The notes under the pieces are model-generated. The model worked only from the letters and a program-made list of their open reading frames with translations. It searched no databases and had not been told where the DNA came from. From contig KV748303.1 of assembly GCA_001692895.1 (NCBI GenBank), positions 1 to 64,000 on the forward strand: 64,000 bases of DNA, written 5' to 3'. Every line of letters begins with the position of its first letter. The first letter of the stretch is position 1. A program made the position numbers and the translations under genes. The stretch is from Cenococcum geophilum 1.58 (Eukaryota; Ascomycota; Dothideomycetes; Gloniales; Gloniaceae). Of this stretch, positions 49,313 to 62,140 are shown piece after piece.

Positions 49313-49605
49313 TTAACTAGCTATTATACTTATATACTTTTATACTATATTGGTATCTATAGTATATATCCATTACTTTATAACCGACGCTTATAGGCAT
49401 ATTCTAGAAGGCTTTCTAAAAAGCTCCCTAGTATTATCACGGCAATACTATCTAAGTAGATGTTAACTATTTAGCTATACTACTAGGTATAGAGAGATAT
49501 ATAAGCATATGCTATACTAATCTAGCCTATTACCTAGAGTAAAGCCTATAAATATTACAGTATCTAGGACTATAACTATTTATTACCATTACACTCAACT
49601 ATTAC
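49313..49605. other. Flank of Gypsy B copy 2, no gene
   Basis: AT-rich spacer. It contains a copy of the recurrent 'aaggctttctaaaaagctccc' type word at about 49,407-49,428. The five bases before the LTR are attac (49,601-49,605); the partner duplication would lie beyond the window. Confidence 0.4.
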
Positions 49606-49840
49606 TATTAGTAACTTAGTTAATTAAGGTATAAGTACGGCAAGAGGGACGCGTAAGCCTATATAATTAGTAGTCTATAAACGAGGATCTAAAGCTAGAG
49701 AAAGGAAAGGAGAAGAAGAGCAGCGCTAGTTAAAGTAGGGTTCTTTTATACGGTCCTTTAGTTATATAACTACGAAGTTCTATTAAGTTCTACTAAGTTC
49801 TACCAGTTAAGTTCTACTAAGTTTTACTAGTGCTGTAATA
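49606..49840 (-). repeat. 3' LTR of Gypsy B copy 2
   Basis: 235 bp. Inverted relative to the LTR at 5259-5569, which it matches apart from having fewer 20-bp repeat units. Its terminal words are tattagtaac and gtgctgtaata on the plus strand. Confidence 0.78.
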
Positions 49841-49859
49841 TTACCCCCCCCTCCGCAAA

Positions 49860-51373
49860 AGCCTACCCTTAGGCTTTATAGTCCATATTATATTTATAGG
49901 GCGTTTTTATCTTTATATTCTTCCGGTAGCTTATTATCTTTACTATACTAGCACTCTATCTACTTATCTAGGTACTTTAGGGGTCCTAGTTTATTAGGGT
50001 AGCGGTTATAAAATTTTTAAAGCTTATAGAGACTATTAATAAAGTTCTATATAGGGTACTAGGTAGGATCTAGGTTATAGCCTTTCTAACTAACGTGGTA
50101 CTTTAGCGTTTTCCTTACTAGTTTATAGGCTAGTACTTCTTTAATTTCCTATTTGTTGTTACCATTAACTTAAATTAGTAGGGGAGGTTTGTTCTTTTAT
50201 TTAGGTAATAGGTTATTTATAGCTTTCTATAGTTTATCTAGTAAGAAAATAGGGTAAACCTTAATTAAATCTAGGAGCTTTACTTTATATAAGTTACCTA
50301 TCTTCTTAAGGACCTTATACGGTCCTGCTATTTAATAGTCTAGCTTATAGCTAGGCCGTTCCGTCTTTTAGTTCTTTATTATAACCTAGACTATATTACC
50401 TATAGTAAAGTCAGGTTTGCGCCTATGCTTATTTACCTGCTATTTTATTAATTTTTAGGCCTTTTCTAGATTTATATAGGCTACTGTCTAAACTTCCTCT
50501 AAGCGCTTAGTGTACTATTAGGCTTTCTTATAAGATAGTTTTTTATATATAGTCCGTGGTCCTTCTAGTTTATTTTAGTTAAAGCTTATTTAGGGTAAAT
50601 ACCCTATTTCTAGTTAGATAGGTGTAAATCCTATAAAGTTATAGGGTAGGGTCGCCTAGGCGTAGTTTATTAGGGGTAGTAGTTTGCCCTAGTTATTCTA
50701 AAAGTAGTTAATAAAAGGCTAGAGTCTCTAATCTAAATATTAATTTATAATCTCCGTCTAGCTATCTATTTAGGGGTAGTATACTATAGAGAGCTTTAGC
50801 CTAATACTTAGGATTTAGGTAAACTCGTTTTAGAAGGCTAATATAAATTATAGGCCGTAATTAGATATAATAGTATTTAGTAGTTTATAAATACGGTAGA
50901 TATAATAGATATATAGTTAGGCTACCTTTTTAGCATTAATATTTTTATAATAGGGAATTAAAAATAGGCGCTTACTAAAGTGGTTAACTAGAATTATAAC
51001 TATATTATATCTATTATAGTTTATTAGTAGCTTATAAAAGTCTATAGAGATATATTACTAGGGGTAGTTAGGTATTAAAAGAGGTTTTAATAGTTCTAGG
51101 GTTTTATCTTATAAAATTATAGATCTATAATAGCTATTATAGTTCTATATATAACGGTTAATATCTATAACTATTTTAGGCTAATAGTAGCGGTTACTAA
51201 TAATCTTATAGATCTTATTTTTTTTAGGGTAGGCTGTAGAGACCTAGGTATAAGCTTTAGTAATAAGCTAGGTTTATAAGTTCTATTTCTTAGCTACTAC
51301 TAGCTGTTTCTAGTACTTAAGTAGTCCGTTTTTAAGGGACTATAGGCTAATAATATTTTTTACCTTTTTATAG
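49860..51373 (-). pseudogene. Gypsy B integrase region relic
   Basis: Integrase inserts the element cDNA into chromosomes. The minus-strand frame shows KIYKIISNRYY and a C..C remnant of the HHCC zinc finger (~51,200-51,130). The DDE core follows: ISIDFYKLL (~51,045, first Asp), IISNYGP.FI (~50,860, normally S-D-R-G-P-Q-F, Asp to Asn) and YYP.IDS.TEIIN (~50,760, with the third Glu retained). Stops occur at Gln/Trp positions. The gene is cut at 51,373 by the gag-only LTR element. Confidence 0.85.
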
Positions 51374-51547
51374 TGTCTGTATAAGTAGAGGTTACGTAGT
51401 TATATCTCTAATTAGTTATCCTTATAGTGACTTATCAGCCCCCTATTTAGGCACCGCGATCCTTATAATCCTCTACAAAAGACATAAATAAATTAAAGAA
51501 TCTATTACCTTATATTGCAATTATAGTACCCCCAGGTAATACTAACA
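51374..51547 (+). repeat. Left LTR of the gag-only element
   Basis: 174 bp, preceded by TATAG. Includes 'ataagtagaggttacg' and ends ggtaatactaaca. Confidence 0.92.
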
Positions 51548-51587
51548 CTAATTAGTTAATATTATAGATTAGCTAGGTATTATTACG

Positions 51588-51969
51588 AAGAGAGGTATTA
51601 CGCGATCGCTCTTACTAAGGCCCGTTAACTACGTTATGTTTACTAAGGAGAACCCTTTCTATATAGGCCCTAGGAACTTAAAGAACCGACTCCTTTAAGG
51701 CTTTGTTTAGTTCGCGTCTATTACGCAAATCAACCCTATACAATCTTTTTACTAAATGCTAGTACCCCTAATACCTAAGAGAGATACTACGCGATCGCTC
51801 CTACTAAGGCCTATTGACCACGTTATGTTTACTAAGAAGAACCCTTCCTATATAGGCCCTAGGAACTTAAAGAACCGACTCCTCTAAGGCTTTATTTGGT
51901 TCGCGTCTACTATATAAAATTAATACCTAGTATAACCTCTTTACTAAGTGCTAGTACCCCCTAATACCT
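51588..51969 (+). repeat. ~190-bp tandem duplication in the leader of the gag-only element
   Basis: Units 51,588-51,776 and 51,777-51,969 share aagagaggtattacgcgatc and aacttaaagaaccgactcct words. The units lie between the left LTR and the gag ATG, where packaging signals or promoter-like sequence would be expected. Confidence 0.85.
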
Positions 51970-52025
51970 ATTAACCGCTTAATATATAAGACCACGACCT
52001 ACACCATAATCTACGCTAGTTAATT

Positions 52026-53142
52026 ATGTCTAATATAGGAACTTAATATCCGAACTAGAGTAATAGAATTACCTTAACTAACGAGACTACCGCAGAAGAC
52101 ATTACTAACTATATTAACTTTAAAATTAATAAGTACACTAAATATAACTTTAAAGACAAAAGCCTATGGGAATTATACTAAGAGGACTTTAATAATTTTG
52201 AGGTATAGATATTTAAAGACGCTAATAGGCCTGTACTTACGGGACTTAAATAACTACTCTAACGCAATAGAGTATGGGTCTTTAATAAGAAGAGCAAGTT
52301 AGTACTATAAGTACTATATAATGTCACCCATAAAGACAACCTTATAGAATGGTTAGATGCAGAAATTAAGCTATATATCGACAATAAAGGACGCTTTAAT
52401 TTGTATATTATTAACCGCCGTCTTAAATCACGTTTATTAACTCCCTTAACGGCACCTACCCCGACCCTAGCTATCTTAAATAACCTCCCTATAGCCGAGC
52501 CTCCCTTACCTATAAACGTTACGGCTCCCCCTATGGACGTTACGGCCCCCTCTATAAACGTTACAGCTCCCCCTATAAATATTATAGCTCCTTCTACAGA
52601 AGCTAAAGCCACCACCTATAGTAGAGACTTAGTAACCTTAGTAAAGATATATATAGAGGAAAGCAAGTATAGCGGAGAGGATAATAACTTTAACCGTAAG
52701 CTTACGATTTTCAACGACCTTTATAATAGGGTTGATATACTATAAAAGGTAAAGATTAAAGGCTTTTCGATGATGCTATGGGGTATTACTTTTAACTTCT
52801 ACTATAAGAATAAGGCAACCTATACCACCTTTAACAGCATTTATAATGCCGTATATAACCACTTTAAAGGACTAGAATATAAGTGTAGAATCTTAATAAA
52901 ATAAAACGCTATAACCTTAAAGACCGTAATAATAAAAAATAAAGGCAAGTCTATAGGGGACTGCCTATAGCTACTGCTTAACGACCTTTATTATTTATAG
53001 TATAGTCTTAACGCTAACCTCTATAATAACGACTTCCTATATAATAAGCTCATTATCGCTTATTAAGACATTACTACTTACTAAGTAGCTTGCTTCAACC
53101 TACCTACTATACTTACTAGCCTTATAAACAGCCTATAATCGT
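52026..53142 (+). pseudogene. Gag of the gag-only element, 5' part
   Basis: Starts at an ATG at 52,026. After an N-terminal acidic region comes a Pro/Ala/Val linker with a repeated V-T-A-P-(P/S)-(I/M) unit (~52,515-52,590). A capsid-like helical domain follows (LDLYNRVDIL context ~52,715-52,742; GKSIGDCL ~52,943). One intact piece survives as an ORF at 52,401-52,745. The frame is cut at 53,142 by Gypsy A copy 2 and resumes at 61,122. Confidence 0.75.
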
Positions 53143-53568
53143 TATTACGGACGCTTTAAGTACAATGTTATAACTACTTGGAGAAGAGATAGAAGAAGCT
53201 AGTTAATTAATATAGGCACGGTCTAGGATAGAGCCAATAGAACTATGTAACGAGGAATGGTAACTAAGGTTATATAATATAATCTATATAATCTGTGCGA
53301 TCTATAGGATCTATAATAGAGTAGATAGAGCACATATATATTACGTATAAGAAGGATTTTATAGGAGTACGGTTGCGTATTTAAGGACCCTTAGTCCCTA
53401 CCTAGATAGTTCCTTCCTTATAGTAATTCTTAGAATATAATTGGAGTTAATCTATTAGGTAACCACTCCACTAGTTATTATTACGTTATTAACTTTTATA
53501 CTTGCATTTCCTACACACCTAGCCTAATAACGAGCCCATCGTAGTTCTTGCTATAAGGTTCCGTTATA
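53143..53568 (+). repeat. 5' LTR of Gypsy A copy 2
   Basis: 426 bp, from TATTACGGACGC (TG mutated to TA) to ccgttata. Confidence 0.95.
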
Positions 53569-53612
53569 TAATCACTACCTAGTTATAGTATTAATATAAG
53601 AAGTCGAACAAC

Positions 53613-54980
53613 ATGCCACTAAAAGCAGCTACTATGACGCCATTAACGGCAGCAACTACTTTAAGGACAGGAGGTAATACTAGTATAGTAAATACTAACT
53701 TATAGCAACCTGTAACAGTCGGACAGCTATAGGAAATAGTTAACTAGCTAATAGCTAATAATATAGTATTAAAAGAAAGACTTAACGGGATAGGAGTAGT
53801 AAAGATTAAGCTATTATTAATTAAGAGATTTATAAGAGAGAGGTTAAAGCTTAAAGGATTCCTTACGTAGATGCACTTTAAGGTCTTATAGGAGGGAGTA
53901 AAGTTACCTACACCTGTGGATCGGATAGCCTATATAGGACTATTTTTATTAGGAAAAGCACTTAAGCGGTTTAAATCTTACCTTACGGAGATATAGGCAA
54001 ATGGAATGACAACTACTAACTAAGACGTGCGATTTATGTTCTTAAGTTAGGAAGGATTCGCAGAATAACTTACGCAGATGTTTGGAGATCTAGAAGAAAC
54101 AACTATAATAGAAAGAAAACTCTAGAACCTTGTGTAATAAACTTTAGCAATTAAGTATATAATATAGTTCTAGACACTAGCAACACAAGTAAAGTAAAAT
54201 AATAGGGCGCTTATAGTATAGTATAAATAAGGACTTAAGGCTAAAGTCTAGGATGTAATTATCCTAATAGAAGATACGGACACCCTAAGGGAACTAATAG
54301 ATTAAGCGATTAAGATTAATAATAGGATCTTCTAAAGGGAATAGGCTAAGAGAGGCTAGGATAAAGTTCTATAGTTATATAAGGCGTAGAGTACGTAATA
54401 ATAAAAGCTAAGTTAGAAACTATGGTATAGCGCAGAGCTAATGGACCTAAGTGGTACTAAAGAAGCCTATAAGAGATAGAGTAAACTATAGAAACCCAGA
54501 GGATAAGGATTAAGTAATTAAAGGTCTAAAGAATAAAGGCTGAATTAGGGATCTTAATAGCAGAAGATATTTAGGCGGACTTTATAGTAAGAGAAATAGT
54601 TTAAAGAAGGAGCTTATATAAATTGCGGAAAACAGGGTTATTATATTAAAGACTATAGAAGTAGGTAGAGTTACTATATAGTAAAAGGTATGAGACTGGT
54701 AGACAATATATATATATAGAGGGACAATAATATACTACGAGGAACAAAAGAATGTTTAATTAAAAGTTTTACGTTTTATTATAATAACGCATACCAAATT
54801 TATAAGGACGCTAAGTACGGCGTAAGCTATTAGCTATAAGAGCTAGTACCTATAGGATATAGAGGAACTAACGAACTAGTTCGCAGATTAGATATTAAAG
54901 ACGATAAATTTAACATAGGCAAAATATTCTATAACGATAAGGTAATAAGGGCCGCTTACTAGGAGTAAGCAGACCTCGGA
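53613..54980 (+). pseudogene. Gypsy A gag relic
   Basis: Begins with an ATG at 53,613. The capsid domain includes LFLLGKALKRFKSYLTEI (~53,941-53,994), and a zinc knuckle lies at 54,615-54,658 (INCGKQGYYIKDY, where the CCHC pattern has lost Cys and His to Tyr). Gln and Trp codons are stops throughout. The length to the knuckle is normal for chromovirus gag. Confidence 0.8.
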
Positions 54981-57900
54981 GATGTTATACTAGAGGTAAA
55001 GGATAATTCCACTATAAAATAGGGAACATTAGTAGGGATTAAAACCCCACTAGATATAATATCTATCGCTTTATAAGACGTAAGAGAAGTAGGATAGCGA
55101 ACCACTTCAGCACTTAATAAAGGTAAAAGGCCAAAGGCTTAAGATTCTTAGGACAAGATAAGAGACGACTAAGATTTTTAAAACAAAATAAGGCATACCC
55201 TAGGACCTATAATGGACGAAAACTAATAGAGTAGGGCAGTAGCTTAGTTTAGAAATATACGAATAAGCTTAGGATAAAGTTTCTTACGGATATAAGACTC
55301 TTAAGACAAGATAAGTAAGATTTAAGACTTTTAAGATAAGATAAGAATACTACGGATACCTAGTCGGACTAAGGCGGGAGCTAAGCTTAAGTTAGAAGTA
55401 AGCTTAGGATTAAAGAATCTAAGGGACTAAGATTTTGGAGTATAAATAAGGGCACCTATAGATAAGAGGTAAGGAGCTTCTTTATAGATTAGAGAATCTA
55501 TAATATAAACAGTAGTTAGACTAGGAGATAGATATATAGACTTAGAAGACTTACTAGGGGAATATAGTGTTTAGCCTAAAGATTAAAAGTTTAATACTAG
55601 GATTAAGAAGCAAGATAACTTTAAGAATTAGAGCGTAAGGCGTAAACTAAAAAAAACTATAAAAGAGTTTAGGCAAAGAATTATTGTATAGTAAGAACAG
55701 AAATTAGATAAAAGATCTAGTATATTAGGACGTATAAAGGATAGAGCACTAGTATAAAGAATTACTAATAGGCTAAGAGTAGGTATACTAAGAGCTAAGT
55801 AGCTTACTAAACTGGAAAATAAAGAGGATTTAGGGATTTTAACTAGGTTTAAGAAACGATATATAAAAGGCTATTACGATATAGTAATAAGAAGATACTT
55901 CCTTACGGATAGACTGTATACACTCCAGTAGCTATACTAAAAGTGGTATAGGCAAAGGCATAATAATAAGTAGGAAGATTTCTATATGTAGTTAGATAAA
56001 AAAGTTATCTAAAACCACCTAATTATAGAGAAGGCCATAACGCATATTAAAGGAGCCTTAATTATAATGTTAAAGGATTTAAAAGAACGTTTAGAGGACT
56101 AAAGAAGCGAGAGACACATCTTAGTACCTACGAATAAAGTTATAACGTTTAGATTAGTATAATAAAGGTTTAAACTTAGGGATAAAGATAAGCTAAGAGT
56201 TAACCTAAAGCACCTAGTATACTATATGTTATTATAGATTATATACATAGACAATATATATAAAATGCACAAGAATCTAAAGGAAAAGAATTGGAAATAC
56301 TTTATAAGAATGTACTAGATAACGGATAAGTAATAATATAGGAATGCTAAATATATGTATAGATGGTATCCAGTAAAGGTCTAAGAGAAAGGAAGTTTAG
56401 TACTTTAACTAGAAAGATTCCTTATAGAAGAATACTTAGATAGACGATAGTAGTGGGAATGCTTAGAAAACATATGTCTATAGTATATTAAAGATAAAAA
56501 GCAAACTAGGCATTGGTTAAAGAGTAAGCTAAGTATACTAGGATTAAGCAGCTAATAGTTAGGAAAAGTAGAGGCCTATAGAACCAGAGGGAGCTAGTAG
56601 TAAAGCCTTAAACCCTTAAAGGAATTCAAGGATAATACCTAAATTTATAAATTAATTAGTAAGATTAGCAGTTTAAAGCGCTAATAGATAGTAGAGTAAC
56701 GCGAAACCACATCTTACTAGTAGTAGTTAAGAGAATGGGACTACCTTATAGATAAAAGGAGCAACCTTATCTATTAGTTACGATTTTGGGAGATCTAATA
56801 ACCTATAAAAAAGGGATTATTAATCTTAAAATAAGACCTATTTAGATAACTATTAAAGGAAGATAAATTAAGATGTCTTTTAATATCCTACTATTAGGAT
56901 AGGATAAGGTAGTGTTAGGTATGCCTTAGTTATAGGAATATAATCTAAGGGTTAATTGGATTACAGGTTAGGTTGATATTAGAAATACTTAATGCCATAA
57001 AATATAATAATAAGCTAAGTTAGTATAGTACTAAGTAGGAGTAACCTATAAAGAAATAGAAAAAGGACTAAGTTATATACTAAAGAGATACTATAAGTAT
57101 AGCAAAAAACTATAGTTACTAGAAAGTAAAAAGCTATTAAAATATATAGTATAGGACTATAAGATAGAATTGGAACTAGGGATAAGTTTAAAGTTTTTTT
57201 TAATCTATAAGCTTACCGAGGAAGAAGGTAAAGCGTTAAAAGAGTTTATTTAGGAGAATCTATAAAAGGGATATATTAGACCATCGCAGTTATTAGCGGG
57301 TTATNNAGTACTATTNATACNAAAGAANAATNGNAAACTAAGGCTGTNTATTAACTATAGANAGTTAAATAGCATTACTAGGAAGGATAGGTATCCTTTA
57401 CCCTTAATTAGCGAAATCTAAGACAGGATAAGCAATACGCAAATCTTCACAAAAATAGATCTAAGATGGGCGTACTATTAGATTAGGATTAAGGAAGGCG
57501 ACGAATAAAAGGCAGCCTTTAGGTTAAAGGAAGGACTATATAAGCTATTAGTTATATAATTTAGGCTTATAAACACACNAGCAACGTTCTAGAAGCGTAT
57601 TAATAATATATTAAGAGAATACTTAGATGAATTTGTTATAGTATATTTTAATAATATCATTATCTACTTAATAACTAAGGAAAAACACGGAGAATACGTT
57701 AAATAGGTCTTAAAGAGACTATAAGAAGAACAGATGCTAGTAGTAATTAAGAAATGCAAGTTCTTTACTAGGAAGACCGATTTTGTTAAATTTATTATTA
57801 AACTAGGCTAACTTAGTATAGATCTAAAGAAGATCAAGGCTATAGTAAATTAGTAGGAACTANAGAACNTTANANANTTAAGATNNTTTNTAGGGTTTTN

Positions 57901-60690
57901 NAATTACTANAGAAGGTTTATAGCNNANTAGTTAAAGGATATTAAGCCATTTACGCGGTTAATAAAGAAAGAAGAACTATAGGCATAGGGAGAGGAGTAA
58001 AGAGAACTCTTTAAAAAAGTTAAAGAGTTATTTACCTAGGAGCTAGTTCTTAAGATCTATTAACTAGAACTAGAGACAGTTATAGAAATAGATATATTAA
58101 ACTATATACTAGGAGTATACTTTATATAAAAATATTAAGATAGATAGCACCTAGTAGCATACTATAGTTAGAAGATAACACTACTAGAATTAAACTATAA
58201 CATCTATAACAAGGAGTTATTAGGTATAGTTACAGCATTAAAGGAATAGAGAGCATTCTTATAAAGCACAGAAAAACTATTTATAGTTAAAATAGATTAT
58301 AAGAACCTAATAGAATTCCTAATGATAAAGGAACTCAACTAAAGATAGGTTAGATGGGTAGAGATACTTATAGAATACCATTTTAAGATTTAATATATTA
58401 AAGGTATAGATAATACACGGGTAGATACTCTAAGCCGTAAAGCTAAACTATAAAATAAGGAAAAGCTATTAGGGGCTTTATTATAAAAAGATATAGACGG
58501 ATTAATTAGGTATAATTATTTGAAAATCATAGCAACTTAAGAAGATAATAAACTAGAGAAAGTCTATAAGATACTAGAAAGCTTTTAGGTATAGAGAATT
58601 TTAAAAATATAGCTAGAAGATCTACAGACGGATATGTATAAAAATTAAGAAGTAAAGTATATCCTAAAAAGTATAGCAGAGTAGTTTATAGAGGACTTTT
58701 ATAAGGGATTAACTTAAGGACACAATAGAGCTATAGGCTTAGTGTTAAGACTTTAGGAGGAGTATATTATTAACGGAATCTAGAGGATAGTTAAGAGGGT
58801 TACTAAGGAGTGTCTAAATTGCTAAAGGAATAAACTGATAAGGCATAAGCTATATAGAGGGCTACAACCTATTAAAATACTAGAGAGACTATAGGAGGTT
58901 ATATTATAGGACTTTATTATTAAGTTACTAAAATTAAAAGATCCTATTACCGGACAAGATTATAACGCGATTTTAGTAATAGTAGATAAGCTTATAAAGT
59001 AGGGATACTTTATAGTATATATAGAAGAAATCTTAGCGGAAGATATTACTAGAATTTATGTTAAAGAAGTATTTATAAGACATAGGGTACTAAATAAGAT
59101 TATATTAGATAGAGATCTAAGATTTATAGCAGTATTTTAGGAAGTATTTTTAGCGGAGTAAGGAGTTTAAGTAGTAACTTCTACCGCATATTATCCATAA
59201 ATAGATAGTTAAATAGAAAGATTAAACTAGACACTAGAATAGTATCTAAGGCATTATATTAATTATGTATAGAATAATTAGGTATTACTATTACTAATTA
59301 TATAGTTTATATACAATACAACACCTTAAAAAGGAATAGGTATATTACTATTTAAGGCAAATTATGGATATAAGCTAAGAACATTGTTGTTACTATAGTA
59401 AGTAAAGAAAATAAGTAGTATAGCTAAAGAAAGAATAAAGGATTTAATAAATTTTTATATAGACCTTATAGAGACAGCTAAGGTAGTACAGTAAAGAATA
59501 AAAAGGTACTATAATGCTAAGAGATCTAAGGGACCAGATCTTAAGGAGGGAGATAAAGTATGGCTACTATATAAAAATTTTAAGAGTTGACAACTAAGTA
59601 AGAAATTAGACTATATTAGACTAGGACCTTTTAAAATTATATAAAGGATTTTACCGGTCACGTTTAAGTTAAACCTACTAGCTAAAATGAAGATCTACCC
59701 TATATAGTATATTGCAATGCTAGAGCTAGTATATAGAAATATTAAGCTATTAGGCTATAAGGCAGATATATATAGAGGATAAGAAGAAGATAAATAGTAA
59801 GTTTTAAAGATCGTTAATTAGAAGGATATTAATAACAAAATATAGTATAAGGTTAAGTGGATAGGCTATACTAAGACTACCTAGGAGCTACTAAAGAATT
59901 TAAAAAATGCTATAGAAAAGGTATAGAAGTATTAGAAGAGATTAGGTTAAGCAATATTAATAAAGAAGGATTATTAAAGAATAAGTTACTTAAGGGGGAC
60001 CTAAGAAGAGTAGTTGCCAAACTACTTAGATCTATTTCCTTCTTTATTAGAAGAGAATCCGTTCTTTTATTACCTAGTTCCTATAGACCTTATTTTATAA
60101 GTTTTTACTCCTTAGAATAAACCTTCTTACGTACCTTCTTAAGACGGATTAGTTAAGCGGACGCCGCCAAATAAGACTTAAGGGCCCGTTACTAAGCATT
60201 GGCAGCCTCCTATTTAGCGTCCTAAAATTAGCGCAATTCCGTAAAAGTAATAGATAGTTTATTATTTAGCCGCGTAGCAGCAGATTAAACACAAGACCCT
60301 AAGATAAATTAATTAGGGAACTAGACGACTATTAAGAGTAATAGGTCGTGTATATTTAGCATTAAAAGTAAAGTAAACGTTATAGGATAAATGAATATTC
60401 GCTTTAGTACACTCTAAGTAAGAGGACGGTTGTCGCGAAGATGGGTTCGCTAACGCAATATAAACTAACCCCTTTTTTAAATAGCGGAAACATAGAGATG
60501 GTATAATCTCACTAAGAGATAATATCGTAGTAATAGTGCGAGCACGACGAGTAGTTAAGGAAGAAGAAATTACTTTAGGTATAATAAGTAATAATATTAG
60601 CCAAATTAATTAGATGGATATTACACCTCTAGTAAACAACTTAGAGATGTTTTAAATCTTTAAGGACGAAGATAAAGAGGAGGAAGATGG
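54981..60690 (+). pseudogene. Gypsy A pol relic (protease, RT, RNase H, integrase, chromodomain)
   Basis: Gag-side linker and protease region, then reverse transcriptase at about 57,200-57,680 (RYPLPLISEI, IFTKIDLRWAYY, AAFRLKEGLY, VYFNNIII for the YxDD box) and RNase H. Integrase lies at about 58,880-59,400 (VIVDKLIK, IILDRDLRFIAVF, TSTAYYP). A C-terminal chromodomain sits at about 59,800-59,935 (YKVKWIGYTKTT, where the aromatic-cage residues are partly visible). N bases cluster at 57,305-57,362 and 57,863-57,930. From 60,000 to 60,690 is 3' untranslated DNA also conserved in copy 1. Confidence 0.88.
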
Positions 60691-61116
60691 TGTTATGGAC
60701 GCTTTAAGTACAATATTATAACTACTTAAAGAAGAGATAGAAGAAGCTAGTTAGTTAATATAGGTATAGTCTAAGATAGAGCTAATAGAACTATGTGACG
60801 AGGAATAGTAACTAAAGTTATATAATATAATCTATATAATTTATGCAATCTATAGGATCTATAATAGAGTAGATAAAATATACGTATATTATATATAAGA
60901 AGGATTTTATAGGAGTACGGTTGCGTATTTAAGGACCCTTAGTCCCTACCTAGATAGTTCCTTCCTTATAGTAATTTTTAGAATATAATTAGAGTTAATC
61001 TATTAGGCAACCACTCCACTAGTTGTTATTACGTTATTAACTTTTATACTTATATTTCCTATACACCTAGCCCAATAACGAGCCTATTATAGTTCTTACT
61101 ATAAGGTTCCATTACA
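60691..61116 (+). repeat. 3' LTR of Gypsy A copy 2
   Basis: 426 bp, from TGTTATGGACGC to ccattaca, keeping the canonical TG...CA ends that the 5' LTR has lost. Confidence 0.95.
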
Positions 61117-61121
61117 ATCAT

Positions 61122-62100
61122 CAATTATTACTTATAAGAAGATTAATAGTACTATAGGACAACCCGCTAATATATTCTTATAGCCTACAGAATAGCCTAC
61201 GGACGTATTCTTTACTAACCATCGCTACTACTAACTAACGTCTTGACTAAGTTTATTAAATAATCGTTATAGCAATAATACTAGGACGTGCTTTATATGT
61301 AAGAAAGGAAACTATTAGTTAACTAGGTATACTAAAGAAGAATATAACGAAGTAAGAGAAGGATTTAAAAGACGTGTCCACTAGTACCTTGTGGATAATA
61401 ATATTAATAATAACTTTAATAAGGATATAACGGCTATAGCATTTAATATATTAACCCCAACTACAGTTCCTATTAGCGGTAACTTCTTTTATAATAACTA
61501 TAGTATTAAGCACTTTATAACCTTAAATAGACTAATACTAATTAAAACGGCTAAGAATATAGTCACGTTTATAAACAACGATGCCTTTACCTATAGCCTT
61601 ACGGGTAGTATAGAGTCTAGTAGTATAAACCCTAGTAGTATAGAACCTAGTATAGTAAGGCATAGTAATGTTAATAATAAGAGTAGCAATAATAAGGGCA
61701 AGAGCGCTACCTACCTCTATAATAATAACCCTCCCAACCTTACCGTTAATATTGACTTCTTTAACTATTATTTCGATAATAACGGATAGGACTTAGCCCT
61801 TTTACCTACTTTCCCTATAGTCTATAATAACTTTTATACCTTTTAAAGCCGCCATATCTTTAGTTTTAACTTTAACTACGCTTTATTATAGGACACCTCA
61901 GTAATACCTTATACGCGCCTACCTGTCTCTACCGCAATATCCGAATATTTACAATATCCGCAATATTCGCAATATCCGTAGTAATATCCGCAATATCCAT
62001 AACAATATCCACAACGTCTGCAATATCCGTAATATTCGCAATACCTAAGACATTTGCAATTACTGCCCTAAGCACCTATTAACCTATATACTTCTCCTTT
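61122..62100 (+). pseudogene. Gag of the gag-only element, 3' part
   Basis: Resumes the frame broken at 53,142. It carries a zinc-knuckle remnant (CFICKKGNY, ~61,291-61,317), an Asn-rich linker, a conserved-looking block ending NNDAFTYSLTG (~61,576-61,610; an intact ORF spans 61,391-61,789) and a C-terminal Tyr-Pro-Gln repeat (~61,940-62,045) seen in the caatatccg units. A C-terminal capsid/knuckle protein without enzymes fits the non-autonomous reading. Confidence 0.75.
61940..62045 (+). repeat. caatatccg tandem units encoding Tyr-Pro-Gln
   Basis: A 9-bp unit (caatatccg and variants) repeated about ten times. It is in frame with the gag relic and gives a low-complexity Q-Y-P tail. Confidence 0.75.
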
Positions 62101-62140
62101 ATACTTTTTTACCTTCTTTCCTTTTTATAAATATTGCTAG

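Larger units (their letters stand above)
53143..61116 (+). mobile_element. Full-length Ty3/Gypsy chromovirus, family A, copy 2
   Basis: A 7,974-bp element with two 426-bp LTRs and target duplication ATCGT (53,138-53,142) / ATCAT (61,117-61,121); the single mismatch is a G/A transition. Same family and domain order as the minus copy at 13,033-20,971. It inserted into the gag of the gag-only element and is the youngest layer of the nest. Confidence 0.95.
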
